A stretch of DNA of 64,000 nt from Emydura subglobosa. Taxonomy: Eukaryota; Chordata; Testudines; Chelidae. Every line of letters starts with the position of its first letter. Within the stretch, counting starts at the first letter, position 1. The position numbers and the translations under genes were made by a program. The notes beneath the pieces are model-generated. The model made no database searches. It saw only the letters and a program-made list of their open reading frames with translations, and was not told where the DNA came from. Where the stretch lies: positions 10,675,762 through 10,739,761 of the forward strand of contig ML679961.1 of assembly GCA_007922225.1 (NCBI GenBank), in the 5' to 3' direction. This document shows, piece by piece, positions 1 to 11,700 of this stretch.

Positions 1-1388
1 ACAAACAGTGATGTGAACGGCATTAAAAAAATGGCTTTGGGTTGTTCCAAGACTGACCCGGTATTTATCAAAACATCCCGACAGCACTGGCACCACACAC
101 CTTTCTTTTTCTTTAAGGTTGTGACACAGGCGCACTCACACAAGGAAATTCAACATTAACTCTACAAGTCATCCTCTTGAACCTAGGTGCTACAACATAG
201 ACCGTATTCCGGGTCACATTAGGTACTGATGTGCCAACCAAGCAGAAGTGATATGAGATAACCCAGTGCTAGAGATGTGCCTAAAGATGGATCTGCAGGT
301 TACCTCAAGATATTAGTGGAAATTGCACGTTATCTCCTGAGGGATACACCCAGTGGGATGAATTATATAGAATGGAGGGCCAGATGAAATTTGGAATTTT
401 CTTCTTTCATCAGTTTGGGTTACAGTTCTGATTTACATATGTTTGCATGGGAGGAGGGCTATAAAACAGTTGCTTGTATCTTCTTTTTCCTCATATGTTA
501 GTTTCAAGTAAAAGAAAAAGAACAAATATTCCCTCAGAGAGCTGGATTAGAGATGATAGGACACAGTGTTAACAGCTTTATATAGACTTTTTAAAAATTG
601 GACTATGTTACTGGCTTACTGGAGTGGTATAGTCATTCTTCAAATAGATATTTACAGAAGGGTTAAAATACAACTAGCTGACCAACACATTATTAAAGCC
701 AATCCAGTGAAAGCATTCAAAATTCATAGCTCACTTACATAAGACACTAAAACCTATATCATTTCCTTAAGGAGCAATTATAATCATCTGTGTCAATATG
801 TCTTCAGTATATGACCATTAAAATACCCAAATGCAATAGTCCGTGTTTATGGGTTAATGGCATGCAAAATTTCAGTCGAATATTTAAATTGAGAATTTTT
901 CCTCTTTAGTAACTGCAGAATTTGAGAGGACTGATTTAATTATTTTGCACCCGTAATTTAATACACAGCCAATTATTTGATTTTCTCAAATACCATAAAA
1001 AAGGATTTGCTCCAAGACTTAGATTTTGTTTGCTGAATTTCAGGCCTGCAGTATGTACATTTTATGGCTGAATTAAAATAAAAAAAAAACAACAACTAAA
1101 AATAGAAGTTATAATAGAAACCCTGTCAGCTTTAACTATAGTGGTGTTATAGTGGTGTGAATGGTGGCACTATAATTATAGTTTGAAAAGCAATTAAGAT
1201 AAAATACAGTACAAAGAGATGAGCCAAATATCAAGAGAATAAATTCTAAGCAAAATAAATCCTAACGTCAAGCTAAACAATTTTTGGTGGTCCATGAACT
1301 GTAGACATTATTAAATATATACGCACACCCAAACAAGCTGGATATTTTAAGCTTCCCTTGGGTTCCATATAGTTACAGCAATTTAAAA
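1..1388. other. AT-rich DNA, no gene seen
   Basis: No open frame of note, RNA gene or recognisable repeat was seen. The composition is AT-rich with short homopolymer runs (an A-rich run near 1077-1100). It reads as ordinary non-coding vertebrate DNA. Confidence 0.6.
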
Positions 1389-1419
1389 TTGTCTACTGAC
1401 ACACACGTTATAGATTATT

Positions 1420-1540
1420 GTGTTACACACACACACACACATATACATTGTGGCGTGTGTGTGTATATATATCTATATCTATATATATATATCTCATATC
1501 ACACACAGATATGTACACACTCACAAAACATATACATTTC
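1420..1540. repeat. Compound CA / GT / TA microsatellite
   Basis: A (CA)n tract (about 1427-1441) is followed within 20 bases by a (GT)n tract, then by TATATATATCTATATC-type repeats and a second short CACACA tract. The CA and GT tracts are mutually complementary, so the segment can fold back on itself. The 60-80 residue open frames here are translations of the dinucleotide repeat, not proteins. Confidence 0.9.
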
Positions 1541-1614
1541 ACCTCACAGTCCAGTATTACATTCATCCCTTATTGTTGTTTTATCTTCAGCACTAATTTC
1601 ACTTGCAAACTCTA

Positions 1615-1860
1615 ATGGAAGACTCCTATAGCATATAACAGAAAATATCATCTTTTATACGGCTTTATTGAACCTATAGAAATCCTATAGGATTTAACAC
1701 CTTTAATAGCCTAGCTATAAAATTCTAAAGGTAGTTTTAAAAAAATCCTATAGAACAAATTATAATTTTCTTTTAAATTCTACAGGCTTTTAGAGTAATT
1801 TCAATAGCACACAACTGGGTTTATCTGTATTCAATTTTATAGGACTTTTCCATAAGGGAA
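1615..1860. repeat. AT-rich block dense in CTATAG motifs
   Basis: The hexamer CTATAG and close variants recur about six times in 240 bases (TCCTATAG, CCTATAGAA, CCTATAGGA, TTATAGGA), in both orientations. The spacing is irregular, so this is not a simple tandem repeat. It may be a decayed palindromic MITE; the family is not identified. Confidence 0.45.
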
Positions 1861-2744
1861 TAATTCCTGAGTTAACTAATGCTTTGCCTTAACACATAAG
1901 TATTTCTGAACCAATTAAATCAACCAACTAATCTTACACATGAAACATTAGACAAGAATGAAGTGTCTGCAATTAGCAAATAGCTTTGATGTGACTAAAT
2001 ATCTCTCTCTGTGCATCACCAGTGCTGTGGGTTAAGTCCCAGATGAGGCTGCTGTTCTAGACACGCTGAATGTAAATGTTTTGAGTATATATGTTTCCAA
2101 CCAGCTGAGTCTTCAAGCAGCAGCACTACTGAGTTCAGAGAGATGGAAAACCAGATTCCACTCGCTTTTGCCAGAAAAGGTGTCCTGTTTGCTTTAGCCC
2201 AAGATGGATAAAAACCAGAAGGAATCCAGCTCAAAGACAAGGCATAAAAAGTTCCACTAGGTAACAGCTTTAAAAAATAGAGATGTTCTTCAAAAACAAG
2301 AAAACAGTAGCCTGAATAATAAGCCAGATCCGTCGCTACCTATATAATAGCCCAGCCCAGCTCCATTGACGTCAAGTAAATGAAAGTGAAGGCTGGCAGT
2401 ATTGTGAAACTTCAGGTCGTTCTTCTGTGTGTCAGCGATCCTGGGAATCTGACACTTGCGAGTTTTACAGGCATGAGCATAAGGTTAAGGTTTTAGGGGC
2501 ATGAGCATAATAGGGTGGGGGTACTGGTGATTGCTCGTCTTCTTGTGCAAACACAAAAACACTTCCATGCCCAGGTAATGTGGAAAAACACCTCTCTGTA
2601 TGACAGCCGGTGGGAATGCTAGCAAAAGCGTCCTGAAGGGAGAACACAATGAGAAATGTACAGAGAGAATCTTAAAAGGCAAATGCCCTCGGATGCCGAG
2701 AGGTGATATTTGACTCATAGTGCGAGTCAAATAAGTGCTGTCAC
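1861..2744. other. No gene or clear repeat seen
   Basis: Mixed-composition DNA. Short frames of 60-81 residues on the minus strand (2016-2730) show no recognisable domain, and no splice-flanked exon is convincing. Confidence 0.5.
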
Positions 2745-2882
2745 TTACTTAGACTGTAGCTCTTTGGGGCAGGGACTGTCTTTTTGTGCCGTGTTGGCAC
2801 AACACCTAGCTCAATGAGGTCCTGGTCCATGCCTTGGGCTGCTAGGTGCCACTCCAGTGCAAATGCTAATAGAGAACTACGG
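2745..2882 (+). repeat. MIR/L2-type 3' tail
   Basis: The segment reads GACTGTAGCTCTTTGGGGC, then AGGGACTGTCTTTTTGTG, then an ACACCTAGC...ATG.GGTCCTGGTCC block. This is the 3' segment shared by MIR SINEs and L2 LINEs in amniotes. The copy is diverged, without a poly-A tail. Assignment between MIR and L2 cannot be settled by eye. Confidence 0.65.
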
Positions 2883-3334
2883 GTGGTGGTGAGGGGGGAA
2901 GAATATTAATGGAAGAAAATATGTGTCCCGACTGTTTTAAGGATGTGGGGTCAGAAAATGAATATACCCACTTTTTATTTGAACAATGCATTTTAAACGG
3001 GTTGAATTTAGTAAATAATCATTGCAAACAGCCACTTTGCTCATGAAAAATATCTATTCTTTCTGAAATTTCATGCATGACTAAAACTGATTATTTGCAA
3101 AGAGAAATCTTGTGCTTTCTCCAGCCCATGTTGGTGATTTTCATCTAACAAGGGAAGTCCAACTAAACTAACAGGTGCACAAAAACATTCTTTTAGCCTA
3201 TGTCTGAACTTGTCCTGTGAGCACATCAGCAATTAATTCTTTGCATTTCATGCAACGGTCATCTGAAGATCTTAACGTAATTGACAAACGTGAATTAATT
3301 AAGCATTACAACACTCGTGGTGAGGTAGATGTCC
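2883..3334. other. No gene or clear repeat seen
   Basis: AT-leaning DNA with no open frame, repeat or RNA signature that could be supported. Confidence 0.5.
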
Positions 3335-3478
3335 GCATGCATATTTTGCAGAAGGGAAAAGCAAGGCAAAGAGCTATTAGGTGACTTCCCTACGGGCACA
3401 CAGCAACATGGTGGCAGTGAAAGGAATAGAACACTGGATTCCCAGTCAGCTGCCCTAACTGCCAGATCATGGCCATGG
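3335..3478 (-). repeat. MIR SINE, minus strand
   Basis: The order is that of the MIR core read on the minus strand: TTTTGCAGAAGGGAAA, then TAGGTGACTTCCCTACGGGC, ACACAGCAACATGGTGGCAG and finally a remnant of the tRNA-derived head near 3440-3475. Diverged but collinear. The overlapping frames of 96 and 102 residues are fortuitous. Confidence 0.75.
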
Positions 3479-4164
3479 ACGTCAGTAACAGCAATTTTAC
3501 TCCACAAGAGAAAAGTAACAAAACATTCACGTGTGCACTCCTTCACCCTTATGCTGTCTCCTGAATCTGCAACTGCTGTCCTCCAGCGCTCCTTATTTTG
3601 CAATAATTTTAATAGTTAAAATGAGAAACAAAACAAACAAACAAAAAAAAAGCCCCACCTAAACAATTTGGACTGATAAAAACAAATGAATATGCAGAAT
3701 GTAAAGTGAGATGTTAAAGGCTGTGAATCGCTTTGAAATCTACGGACGAAAAGCTCAATATAAGAGCTAGATATTATTATTATTTTGAAGATGGGCGTAT
3801 ATGTATATACACATGCATTTCTTTCTTCTAAGTTCCTGTCAACTTTAGGGCAAGGTGTAGGAGCCTGAGAGGGCCAAAGTGCAAATGCAAACAAATTACC
3901 TGGACCAATGGGTTTGAAAAATTACTTCTGCAACCCTCTCCTGAATGGCTATTTCCATAACAAAAGCAATGACAAAAGCACCTATGTGGTGGGCAAGAGA
4001 ATTCCTGCCCTTACCTGTAAAAATTACCTTCCCTGAACATCAGATTGACCTAAGAGCTTCCTGAAAAAAGTGCCTCAGTACAGCAAGAGGAGTTCTAGAG
4101 GAAGAGCTGACAAGCTATATCCCTCAGTGAAATAGAATGTAAACTGGTGTGTTAAAAGAAAACT
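3479..4164. other. No gene or clear repeat seen
   Basis: AT-rich with an (AAAC)n/poly-A tract at 3628-3650. No supported gene. Confidence 0.5.
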
Positions 4165-4170
4165 GTGGGG

Positions 4171-4235
4171 CCCAAACCTGTTCCCACTGGAGTCAATGGC
4201 AACGCTTCCACTGATTTCAATTGTCACTCAGAATT
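4171..4235. repeat. GAAGTCAATGG palindromic family, degenerate copy
   Basis: CACTGGAGTCAATGGCAAC is followed within 15 bases by CCACTGATTTCAATTG, an imperfect inverted repetition of the first half. The same palindromic motif recurs in better form at 12270, 25708, 34575 and 48412. Confidence 0.5.
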
Positions 4236-4399
4236 TGTACAGCGCTTAGCACCTATAGGCCTCGATCAAACAATGTGCCCTGAATGCACGGGGTCCAATA
4301 CACACCTAGGGGAAGGATCAGCCATTTTTATAGTTCACCAAGTCAACCAAAAATGTGCAGGGTGGGAATGTGTCTTGCTCTATCTTTACAAAACACTAG

Positions 4400-4492
4400 G
4401 GCAATGTGATTTAGTGGCTAGAGTACTGGACTGGGACTCAGGAGCAGTGACTGCTACTCCAGGCTCTGCCACAGGTCTGCTGGGTGACCTTT
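4400..4492 (+). repeat. MIR SINE head, plus strand
   Basis: ATGTGATTTAGTGGCTAGAG, then ACTGGACTGGGACTCAGGAG and CCAGGCTCTGCCAC follow the tRNA-derived head and core of MIR in order. The match stops abruptly near 4490, where a GTAGTGTAGACAC sequence of another repeat family begins, so the SINE may have been cut by an insertion or deletion. Confidence 0.75.
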
Positions 4493-4692
4493 GTAGTGTA
4501 GACACAACTCAAGCTGCGGGCCCAAGTCAGAAGGTCAGTGTAGTGCAGTATGGACACGTTAGTACGGCTGTGAAATCCAGGTCCAGCCATCGTAAGCCCA
4601 GGTTTACAATGCAGGGTGAACGTTCAAGAGTGGGCTTGAAAATAGCAAGTCCACAAGCCCAGGTCCCACCGATTCCATGTAGATAGACCCTA
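4488..4692. mobile_element. Candidate MITE with GTGTAGAC ends
   Basis: It starts with TAGTGTAGACACAACTCAAG and ends with GATAGACCCTAAG. The interior has CCCAGGTTTACAATGCAGGG, which I recall from a turtle non-autonomous DNA transposon family. The termini are only loosely inverted, and no clean target duplication was found. The 173-residue frame at 4165-4686 runs through a palindromic repeat, a MIR and this element, so it is not a gene. Confidence 0.45.
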
Positions 4693-6957
4693 AGTGCTTT
4701 AGGAGTGCATGAGGCGCTCACCACTTTAAAAAACACAGCAGAGAAGAAACAGAATTAAAAAAAAAAAAGACTAGCTATGGAATGTGATGCCTCATTAGTT
4801 AACATCAAAAATTCTTCTGAAACTATCAGTTTTAACTCATTCCCAATGAAATTAAATTCATACATGCATGGAGTGACATTTGGGTCTCCAGGAAAAATCA
4901 GTGTGCAATTAAAGAGAAGCCAAACACCATTAAAAATAAAAATGTAGAGGGAGGCTAGCTGAATTCCACCTGTTCGTTCCAGATGTTTGGTCTGCTTCAA
5001 CACATCTAAAGACTCTGTAAACGGAGCTAACGATGTTTCAGAATATCTAAAGACTGGGAGATGCATTAAATAAAACTCAAACAGGGATGGATGACGTGAT
5101 GGTAAAAACACCACAGCAGCCAACACTGCCTTTGTGGTGACCTACGACTACCAAGTTTGCTGACGGAGACAAGATGTTGGCAATTGCCTACGGGTGCTGT
5201 TTCTGAATCCCAGAGAAGCAGAGAGAAAATGGCAAATGTAGTACAAATATAAAAGTAGCTGCCATAAGCAAGCAATCCAATACGCGTGCTAATGAAGCCT
5301 TTATACCATACCCCACCTCTAGGCATCCTCTCTGCTTGTATCTATACATTACATATGCTTTGTGCATGGATGTGCGCATGCATGGGTAGGTTTAGGAAGA
5401 CAGCCTTCTCTTTTAGAACACCTGGTCCTTTAATTTCCTGGTAAATGTATTTATAGATTTCTCACTGTACACAGATAGCTTAACTGCCCATCACCCGTGG
5501 CACCGGGGCAGCATTACAAAACTAAGTAATAAAAACCACACACTTCCCATTAAGCATAAACAGGCAAAGAAGTGATTCTGCGTTAGGCCATGCCCCCCTA
5601 CCAAACAATAGGACCTATAGGGGAAAAAAGAACCCCACATTTGAGGAAAAGGCAAACCAAAAAAGATGCATCTTGTATCAGCCTCTAAATAGTGGCCAGA
5701 CAGGGGTTCTGATGGGCCAGAGGAAGACAAGTTCCAGAGCCAAGGACTCTCCACTGAGAACGTGCTGTCCAAAGCTCTCGGTCTTGACCTTGAGGCAAAC
5801 AGGAAGAGCCAGATTCTGGCCAATCCTAATTGCTGTGGCAGGGCCAAGGGGGAATTTAGGGAATGAATTCCCAGATAGAAACTGGGCAAGATCCTCTAGT
5901 ATGGCTCATGGTTGGCACAAATGCTAGAAGTGGGGCAAAGATGGTTCAAGCCATCTTTGTGGGCCCCTGAGCCCAATCCTTGGAATTGATTAAAGCAGCC
6001 TCCGGTAATTTGGGGTGCATCAGGAATTCAGGATCGGGTCTTGTATTATGCTGCACTTGGAAAGAGTGATCACTACCTCATGGCCACCCGGGAAGTTCCC
6101 TGGGAAACGTTTGTAAAATAGCAGGTTGTTTTCCTTAGCCTGCTAGCCAGGAGTCGTCTGCTCAGGTCTTCAAAATCCAGAATCTTGTCTACTCTGGGCA
6201 TCCGGAAAGTACTTTAAATTCTGCTGAGCTGGTGGAGTAGCTCTGCTGGGAACGCCTTCTGCGATTCACAGTTCTTGTCTTCCCAACCCGTCTGGCCCAT
6301 CCCCTGAAATAAAATCAGGTGAGACACAATCCTGAAAGAGCAGCACTATCAAAAGCCACTGGCACAAATGATAGCACTTTTCTCCTCAGCATTACCGCCC
6401 CTCCTCTGAACTTCCCCTGAACCTGTGCCCACCAGTTAACGCCGTGTCTAATGCAACTGTGCAGCTGCAGAAATCGCTACATATTGCGACGGCCACAGGA
6501 TCTACGCTTCCTTTTTAAAAAGTGAACCCTCTTGTAGGACCAGATAATGTTCACAACATGAAAGAAATACAAGCAGTTCAGTGATGCCTACCTGACTCTG
6601 TCGAGTCTGAAATATTCGCTCAAGAGGTGTGACCCTTTTCTATTCATTCAGTGGGATGTTAAGGCCAAAGCCTACTGAGGTAATATGATTAACTATTTCA
6701 CTGCTGATTCTCTTTAACTGAGACGTCAAGCTAAAGTGCTTTTGCATCACCGATAGGTGTAGTAGCAGATTGGGATGGGGCCAGGTGGGCAGCTAGTTGC
6801 TGTCAAGTTTTAGGGGTGGAATGAGGAATTCAAAATCCTTTCCCCATATTTAGTCACTTCCCTCCACTCCCAGAGGCAGATGGAAAGAGACAATCCATCA
6901 CGTCCCCAGTACTTTTTACACTATGAAAAAAAAAGGGGGAGAAAGTGGGAAAAGCCC
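4693..6957. other. 2.3 kb without a supported gene
   Basis: No domain, RNA gene or confident repeat was recognised. Several minus-strand frames of 60-132 residues (4755-5889) have low-complexity or random-looking translations and no plausible splice context. The composition is mixed. Confidence 0.5.
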
Positions 6958-7180
6958 CCCACTCCAAGTGAAGATCTTATATTTTTCATTTTAGATTGCA
7001 AGAATTAAAACAAATATTTTTCATTCCAAATTGATAAAAAGTGAAACTTTTTCTTTCAAACCGTTGTCAAAAAATTTCGAACAATATTTTTTCTCCATGT
7101 AAGTGATCATAGAATCCCCAAAGCCATTTTTTTCAGCGAAAATAAATACGTGGCTGAAAATTTTTCAGCCAGCCCCAGTT
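6958..7180. mobile_element. AT-rich AGAGCTGGTC-family MITE, decayed
   Basis: A run of AAAATTTTT-rich sequence ends in GCTGAAAATTTTTCAGCCAG followed by CCCCAGT. This resembles the right terminus of the family seen in clearer copies at 23969, 38074 and 46672. The left end is not resolved. It is non-coding. Confidence 0.45.
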
Positions 7181-9181
7181 AACATGTCCCGAGTAATTTC
7201 TAAGCTTGAAAAATAGACATACTATGAATGACACACATCGGGTAGAATTTCTTCACCAAGCCACTCAGTGACACACTTCTCGCTCAGCCTCCACGTCCTC
7301 TGTACTACAGCCAGCATCAACAAAGGGGAGACAGGTCACGTTTGTATCCTACAGTTAGAATCTTTTCAAAGTGGTAAAAAAGTTTACAAAAGAACATGGA
7401 GCATGAACATTATATAATTACATTATTGACCGAGACTTGCCTCTTGTCTGGTTGTTGCTGTTCTTAGGGCTGAGTGTATTCCTGAAGTCAAGCCATGTGA
7501 CTGCTACTGCGGAACTCAGGTAGCAAGCCCAGGACCTTGTCTTTCTAGCAGTGACCTCAGGATCCTGTAAATATGGGCCTCCCGTGAAATCATTTAGCCT
7601 TTGCCCAAGAGGGTGTGGCTTAAAGCGACATTGCGCCATAGCTTAGAATACATCAGCATTTCCCTGAGAAACACACACAGTGATTCTCCTTTACAATGTG
7701 CTTAACAGTGTCAGGAACTGGAGGCCAGAGTTTGCTCCAGAATCTCACTCCTATACTCCAGTGCTTTCCCATTGGATTACCAGAGATCATACTGAATCGA
7801 TCAGATGCCATCTGCCTTTCATGAAACTCAAGAGGCTTTCTGATGAGCCCCGCTCCCCATTGGTACCAAACCCAGATCTGTTTTCCATCGCTTTCAAGTT
7901 TTGTCCCATTTCAAGACGCTCTGCGAATAGCACACGACGATGTCACTCTTCCTAAACTTCCACCGCCTTCGTTGCTAAGTTGCTTTGTCAGAATGCAGAA
8001 GGCCCAATGGCTCATGGAACTGGGGAGGTGCTGCTGTGCAGAATGGGACGGCAGGTGATGGGGGGTCTGGGTTCTCTGCCATGCCGTGAATGTTGATACA
8101 CAGGAGGCTTGTGGGGGGAAGACAGGGTGGGGGCCAGACATGGGAGGGTGATGCAGCCACCATGGAAGCTGTTGTACTATGATACTACAAAAGCTGCTAG
8201 AATTTACCCCTCCCTAGCCTGGTCTCTGTCAAAGTCTCCACGCACAGCCAGTTTACTCAAACTGTGCAAAGGGACCAGGATTTGGGCATTAATTAATAGG
8301 ATTATTTCCTCTGAATTCCTGGTTACATTTTCCGTGATATATTTTATAAGGGCTGTACGCTTTCCTTTCCTTCCACGAGATGCAATGTGGTGTCCATGCA
8401 GCCAGCCAGCCATCATCTCCAAGCAGTGATTTCTTTTTTTTGTTTGTTCCCCACAGACTACAGGGAAAGCGTGTGAAAAAGGTACACGTGTTAGAACCGG
8501 ATGGAACTCTGTGTGTGGAGTGGTTTTCCTGTTGACAAACATGGCTTCAGCAAAACCAGGAGATTTTGTGGGGAAATGTCAAGTGTGACAAGCAGTGACA
8601 GCCTAAACCACTCCCGCTCAAGCCTCTGAATCACTTAATTTTATTATTAAAGCACATCCCTTCAAAAATAATTGTTGCTTCTCTCTGTAACTGATATTGT
8701 CCTTCATTTCTAATTTCGTTGCCTTGGTTATTTTCTAAAAGAATAAAAAGAAACCTTATTACTCTATCTGCCTGTGGATATATTAACTCTCTTATAAGTG
8801 CAGGCCTGTCCATGCCCATATTTTGATGTAAAAATTCCCTGCCCTGCATATAAAGCAAATCTTGTAAAGAGGCATTGTTCCCATCGCACTCTGAAGAGAG
8901 CCCACACTGTGGCTGTATTAGTCTAACTGTCTGTATCCCCTTCCTGGGGCATGGCTTTATTAGTAACTTCAACACCACAAAATAAAATTGCTGCATACAT
9001 TTTTGGCTGTTCCTCAGGCTTTCCTCCACCCCACTGCAAGATCCTGGAGTCTGCCACCCTGTTACAAGCTTGTCCTGGAGTGATGAAAGAGCCAAAAAGC
9101 CCTACAGAGAGCCCAGCTCCGAGCCAGAGACCATATAGAGCCCTTAGCATAAGATCCAACCGCAGCCTTCCCTTGCGGAGC
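7181..9181. other. 2 kb without a supported gene
   Basis: Overlapping frames of 60-154 residues on both strands (for example 8631-9095 minus) show no recognisable domain and no conserved motif. No repeat was identified with confidence. Confidence 0.5.
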
Positions 9182-9189
9182 TTCTAAAC

Positions 9190-9509
9190 CAGGGGTTCTC
9201 ACACTTTTCTTTCTGGGACCCCCTTTGAAAGTATTTCAGGCTGTGACAACTCCCCCATGCCATGCCTCCCCCCATGACATGCCACCCTTACTGCTGCACT
9301 GCTGCTGGGGGCAGCGCCGCTTTCAGAGCACCCAGCCAGCAGCCTCTGCTCTCTGGTCACCCAGCCATGAAGGGTTCTGGCTGTCAGCCATGCCCGGGGC
9401 TGACAGCCGCAATCATGGCATGTGTGGGGGCTGACAGCTCGCTAGTTCCCTCCCCATAATAAGCTTGCGACCCCTGGAGGGGCCCCGACCCCCAGTTTGA
9501 CAATCCCTG
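9190..9509. mobile_element. hAT-type non-autonomous transposon (MITE)
   Basis: The left end CAGGGGTTCTCACACTTT pairs with the right end CCAGTTTGACAATCCCTG, whose complement is CAGGGATTGTCAAACTGG, giving about 18-bp imperfect terminal inverted repeats. The 8 bases before it (TTCTAAAC, 9182-9189) match the 8 after it (TTATAAAC, 9510-9517) at 7 of 8 positions. CAGGG...CCCTG termini with an 8-bp duplication are characteristic of hAT elements of the Charlie/MER type. The interior is GC-rich, codes for no transposase and is about 320 bp. The two short frames inside (9225-9459) are by-products. Confidence 0.85.
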
Positions 9510-9804
9510 TTATAAACCTTGTAGGAGAATCTGTCCCAGTCATTCTGTCTAATACTTTGTGGCGCAAACAAATTCTAAAGGACTCCTGGGCCTGATGTTT
9601 CTCTCTGCTCCTGTGAAGTGTCTAACTCCACAGAGCCCAGGACTGGTGCTATTCTTTGCTCACTCAGAGCTGAAGCTTCACACGTTCCCAAGCTCCAGCA
9701 GCTTAGTCTGTGCCTGCAAATCTCAGAAACTTGGCAGGGCCAGAGGGAGCGGTCAGGGCCAGGAGTCTGGGCATCTAGTCAACTCTGCAGCATCAAACAG
9801 TCAA

Positions 9805-9900
9805 AGATCCCTAGATTCTAAGGACAGGCAGGACCACTGTGATCAATCTTGTCTGTCCACTGGCGTACCACAAACCATAGAACGGCCCCAAAATAATTCC
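9805..9900 (-). repeat. CR1/L3-like 3' fragment, minus strand
   Basis: TAGATTCTAAGGACAGGCAG, GACCACTGTGATCAATCTTG and CCATAGAACGGCCCCAAAAT follow the 3' untranslated tail of the older CR1/L3-like family seen at 59125, read on the minus strand. It is a short, diverged splinter. Confidence 0.65.
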
Positions 9901-9989
9901 TGTTGGTCCCAGTAGCTTTCTTTGGTTCTGTGGAAATTTATAAGTATCTAGACCACTTGAGTTTCTAATTTATAAGCTCTCATGAGCCC

Positions 9990-11085
9990 CAGCCATGGAG
10001 CCTGGGAAGATCTCAGAAGTTCGGATATTCATAGAAGTGTCTCCATAATTAACCACTCAACCTTCCAAAACGACCCAATGGCACTGGCTCTCCCTGGTAT
10101 GACTACTTGGCAAAAAAAACCCCTGTGGCGTCTGTCAAGCTGTCTCAAGTGGCTCATGAGTATGAGTACCAACCACAGGGCAGACTTTTACAAAACAGGG
10201 AACACATCCCAATCGGTTGTGAGTTCTGTGCTTAGATTTCACCAACTAAATATCAAGTGTGAACTCCTCACGCACTACAACAACCTTAATGTGGAATCAC
10301 AGACAGTCCTCTTGGGCACTTCCAGTCTATCTGGCCATGCAGGTAAGCTTGACTTTATGAGAGATGGTCCCTTACACCAAGAATCACAACATTATTCAGG
10401 TTACTCGCTGTCCCAAAGGACCAGTCACTTACTCCAGGTAAATTGCACCTCAGATCTCACACCAAAGACAACACCTGTAGCCAATCTTATAATAAATTAA
10501 CTAAAGATGTATTAACTAAGCAAAAGAATAAGAGTTTTTTGCAAGGTTAAAGCAGATAAACTTACACACATACAATACAATAATAGGTAGTTCAAAAGGT
10601 AATAGAAGCTGTTGTAATATGCCAGCACTAAATGCCCTCTATGGCTAACGCAGGCTAAGCAGCTGGGGATCCTTTCCTTATGCTTAGAAATCTTGCCCCC
10701 CCCAAAATTTTAGAATCTAGTTTCTCCTTGTTTTGGCTTTTCATCTGATTCCCCCAGAGTTCAAGCTGATGGGATAAATCCACATGCACTTCTCTTCTTG
10801 GGTGTGGGGGTAGCAATTAACAAAGTCTTTTTTCATTGATGTTCCACAATGGCTCATTTGTTTCAGTGAGCCTTCTTGTGGGCAGGGCCCAGCACCTTCC
10901 ACAGGAAGCCAGCATTTTACATTAGTTAATGCCTCTTTCCCGTTTGGTGAGTTACACAGTTCCAGAGGTTTACAATGCAAACACTTAACCTAACTTTATA
11001 GCATTATAACATGGGGTACAGATGTTACAAGTGAGAATACTACATGCGGCAACTCGCAAGTGTTTCATAATATCCAAACAATAAA
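9990..11085 (-). mobile_element. Candidate LTR-class or other interspersed repeat
   Basis: I recall this roughly 1.1-kb segment (landmarks AAAGATGTATTAACTAAGCA, TTGCAAGGTTAAAGCAGATA, CTTAGAAATCTTGCCCCCC, GATGTTCCACAATGGCTC, ATTATAACATGGGGTACAG) as recurring in turtle genomes, probably from an LTR retrotransposon. The sequence itself shows no LTR boundary, duplication or coding domain, so both class and strand are uncertain. The 172-residue frame at 9982-10500 lies mostly within it and has no recognisable domain. A genome-wide copy count would decide. Confidence 0.4.
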
Positions 11086-11214
11086 CACATTCTTATCAGC
11101 TTAACATCTGTTTTAACAATGCTCCCGCACAGATGAGCCAGACGGATTCCCAGCCCAGCATTTGTCAGTGTTCAGTTGATGCCTAGGAGTCTGGGCATGA
11201 GCTGGCACCTGGTT

Positions 11215-11700
11215 TGCCAGCATCACAGCAACGAGTCTTAGAGCCCGGGTCAACTGACTCAGGCCTGCCGCCGGTGGTCGATGGGAGATGCGCAAGCTAC
11301 GTTATGCTCCCGTCAACTTACTTACGTTGCCGTACCGTGGTGTCTCCACTGTGCTGCATCAATGGGAGATGCCCTCTGGTCGATGAAGCTTTACTCCTTT
11401 CTGGGATAGGGGGGTGGATTAATGGCATCGACTGGAAAGCGCTTCTGGGGTTGATTGAGTGGGTGTCCACAGCCTGCTCAATCAATCCCACTGCATCAAT
11501 ACCTGCAGCCCCGGCAGTGTAGACATACCCTCAGTCTCATAGGCTCATGGGGAAGACGCTCCCCCTCAGCAGGGTTTCATAGCAGGGGCTCTAACCCGAG
11601 CCTGAATGTCTACACTATTTTTAGCCCCCAGCTCAAGTCTTGCAAGCCTGAGTCAGCTGACCCAAGTTCTGCCATGAGCCTTTTTTTGGCTGGGTAAATG
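11215..11700. mobile_element. Fold-back composite repeat
   Basis: The segment 11225-11262 (core GGGTCAACTGACTCAGGCCT) is inverted and diverged at 11640-11680 (core CCTGAGTCAGCTGACCCAAG). Between the arms lie a CGATGGGAGATG-rich block and the sequence CAGTGTAGACATACCCTCAG, plus TGTCTACACTATTTTTAGCC at 11608. These GTCTACACT ends belong to the MITE family seen at 46963. It is probably nested copies of related non-autonomous elements. The frames at 11214-11697 are incidental. Confidence 0.5.

Noticed and set aside
1389..1631. 80-residue frame rich in Thr-His and Tyr-Ile
   Set aside because: Direct translation of CA/GT/TA microsatellite.
4165..4686. 173-residue open frame
   Set aside because: It crosses a palindromic repeat, a MIR head and a MITE-like segment in turn; no domain.
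8631..9095. 154-residue minus-strand frame
   Set aside because: No domain, no homologous repeat protein, no splice or promoter support.
9982..10500. 172-residue open frame
   Set aside because: No recognisable motif, and it lies in a probable interspersed repeat.
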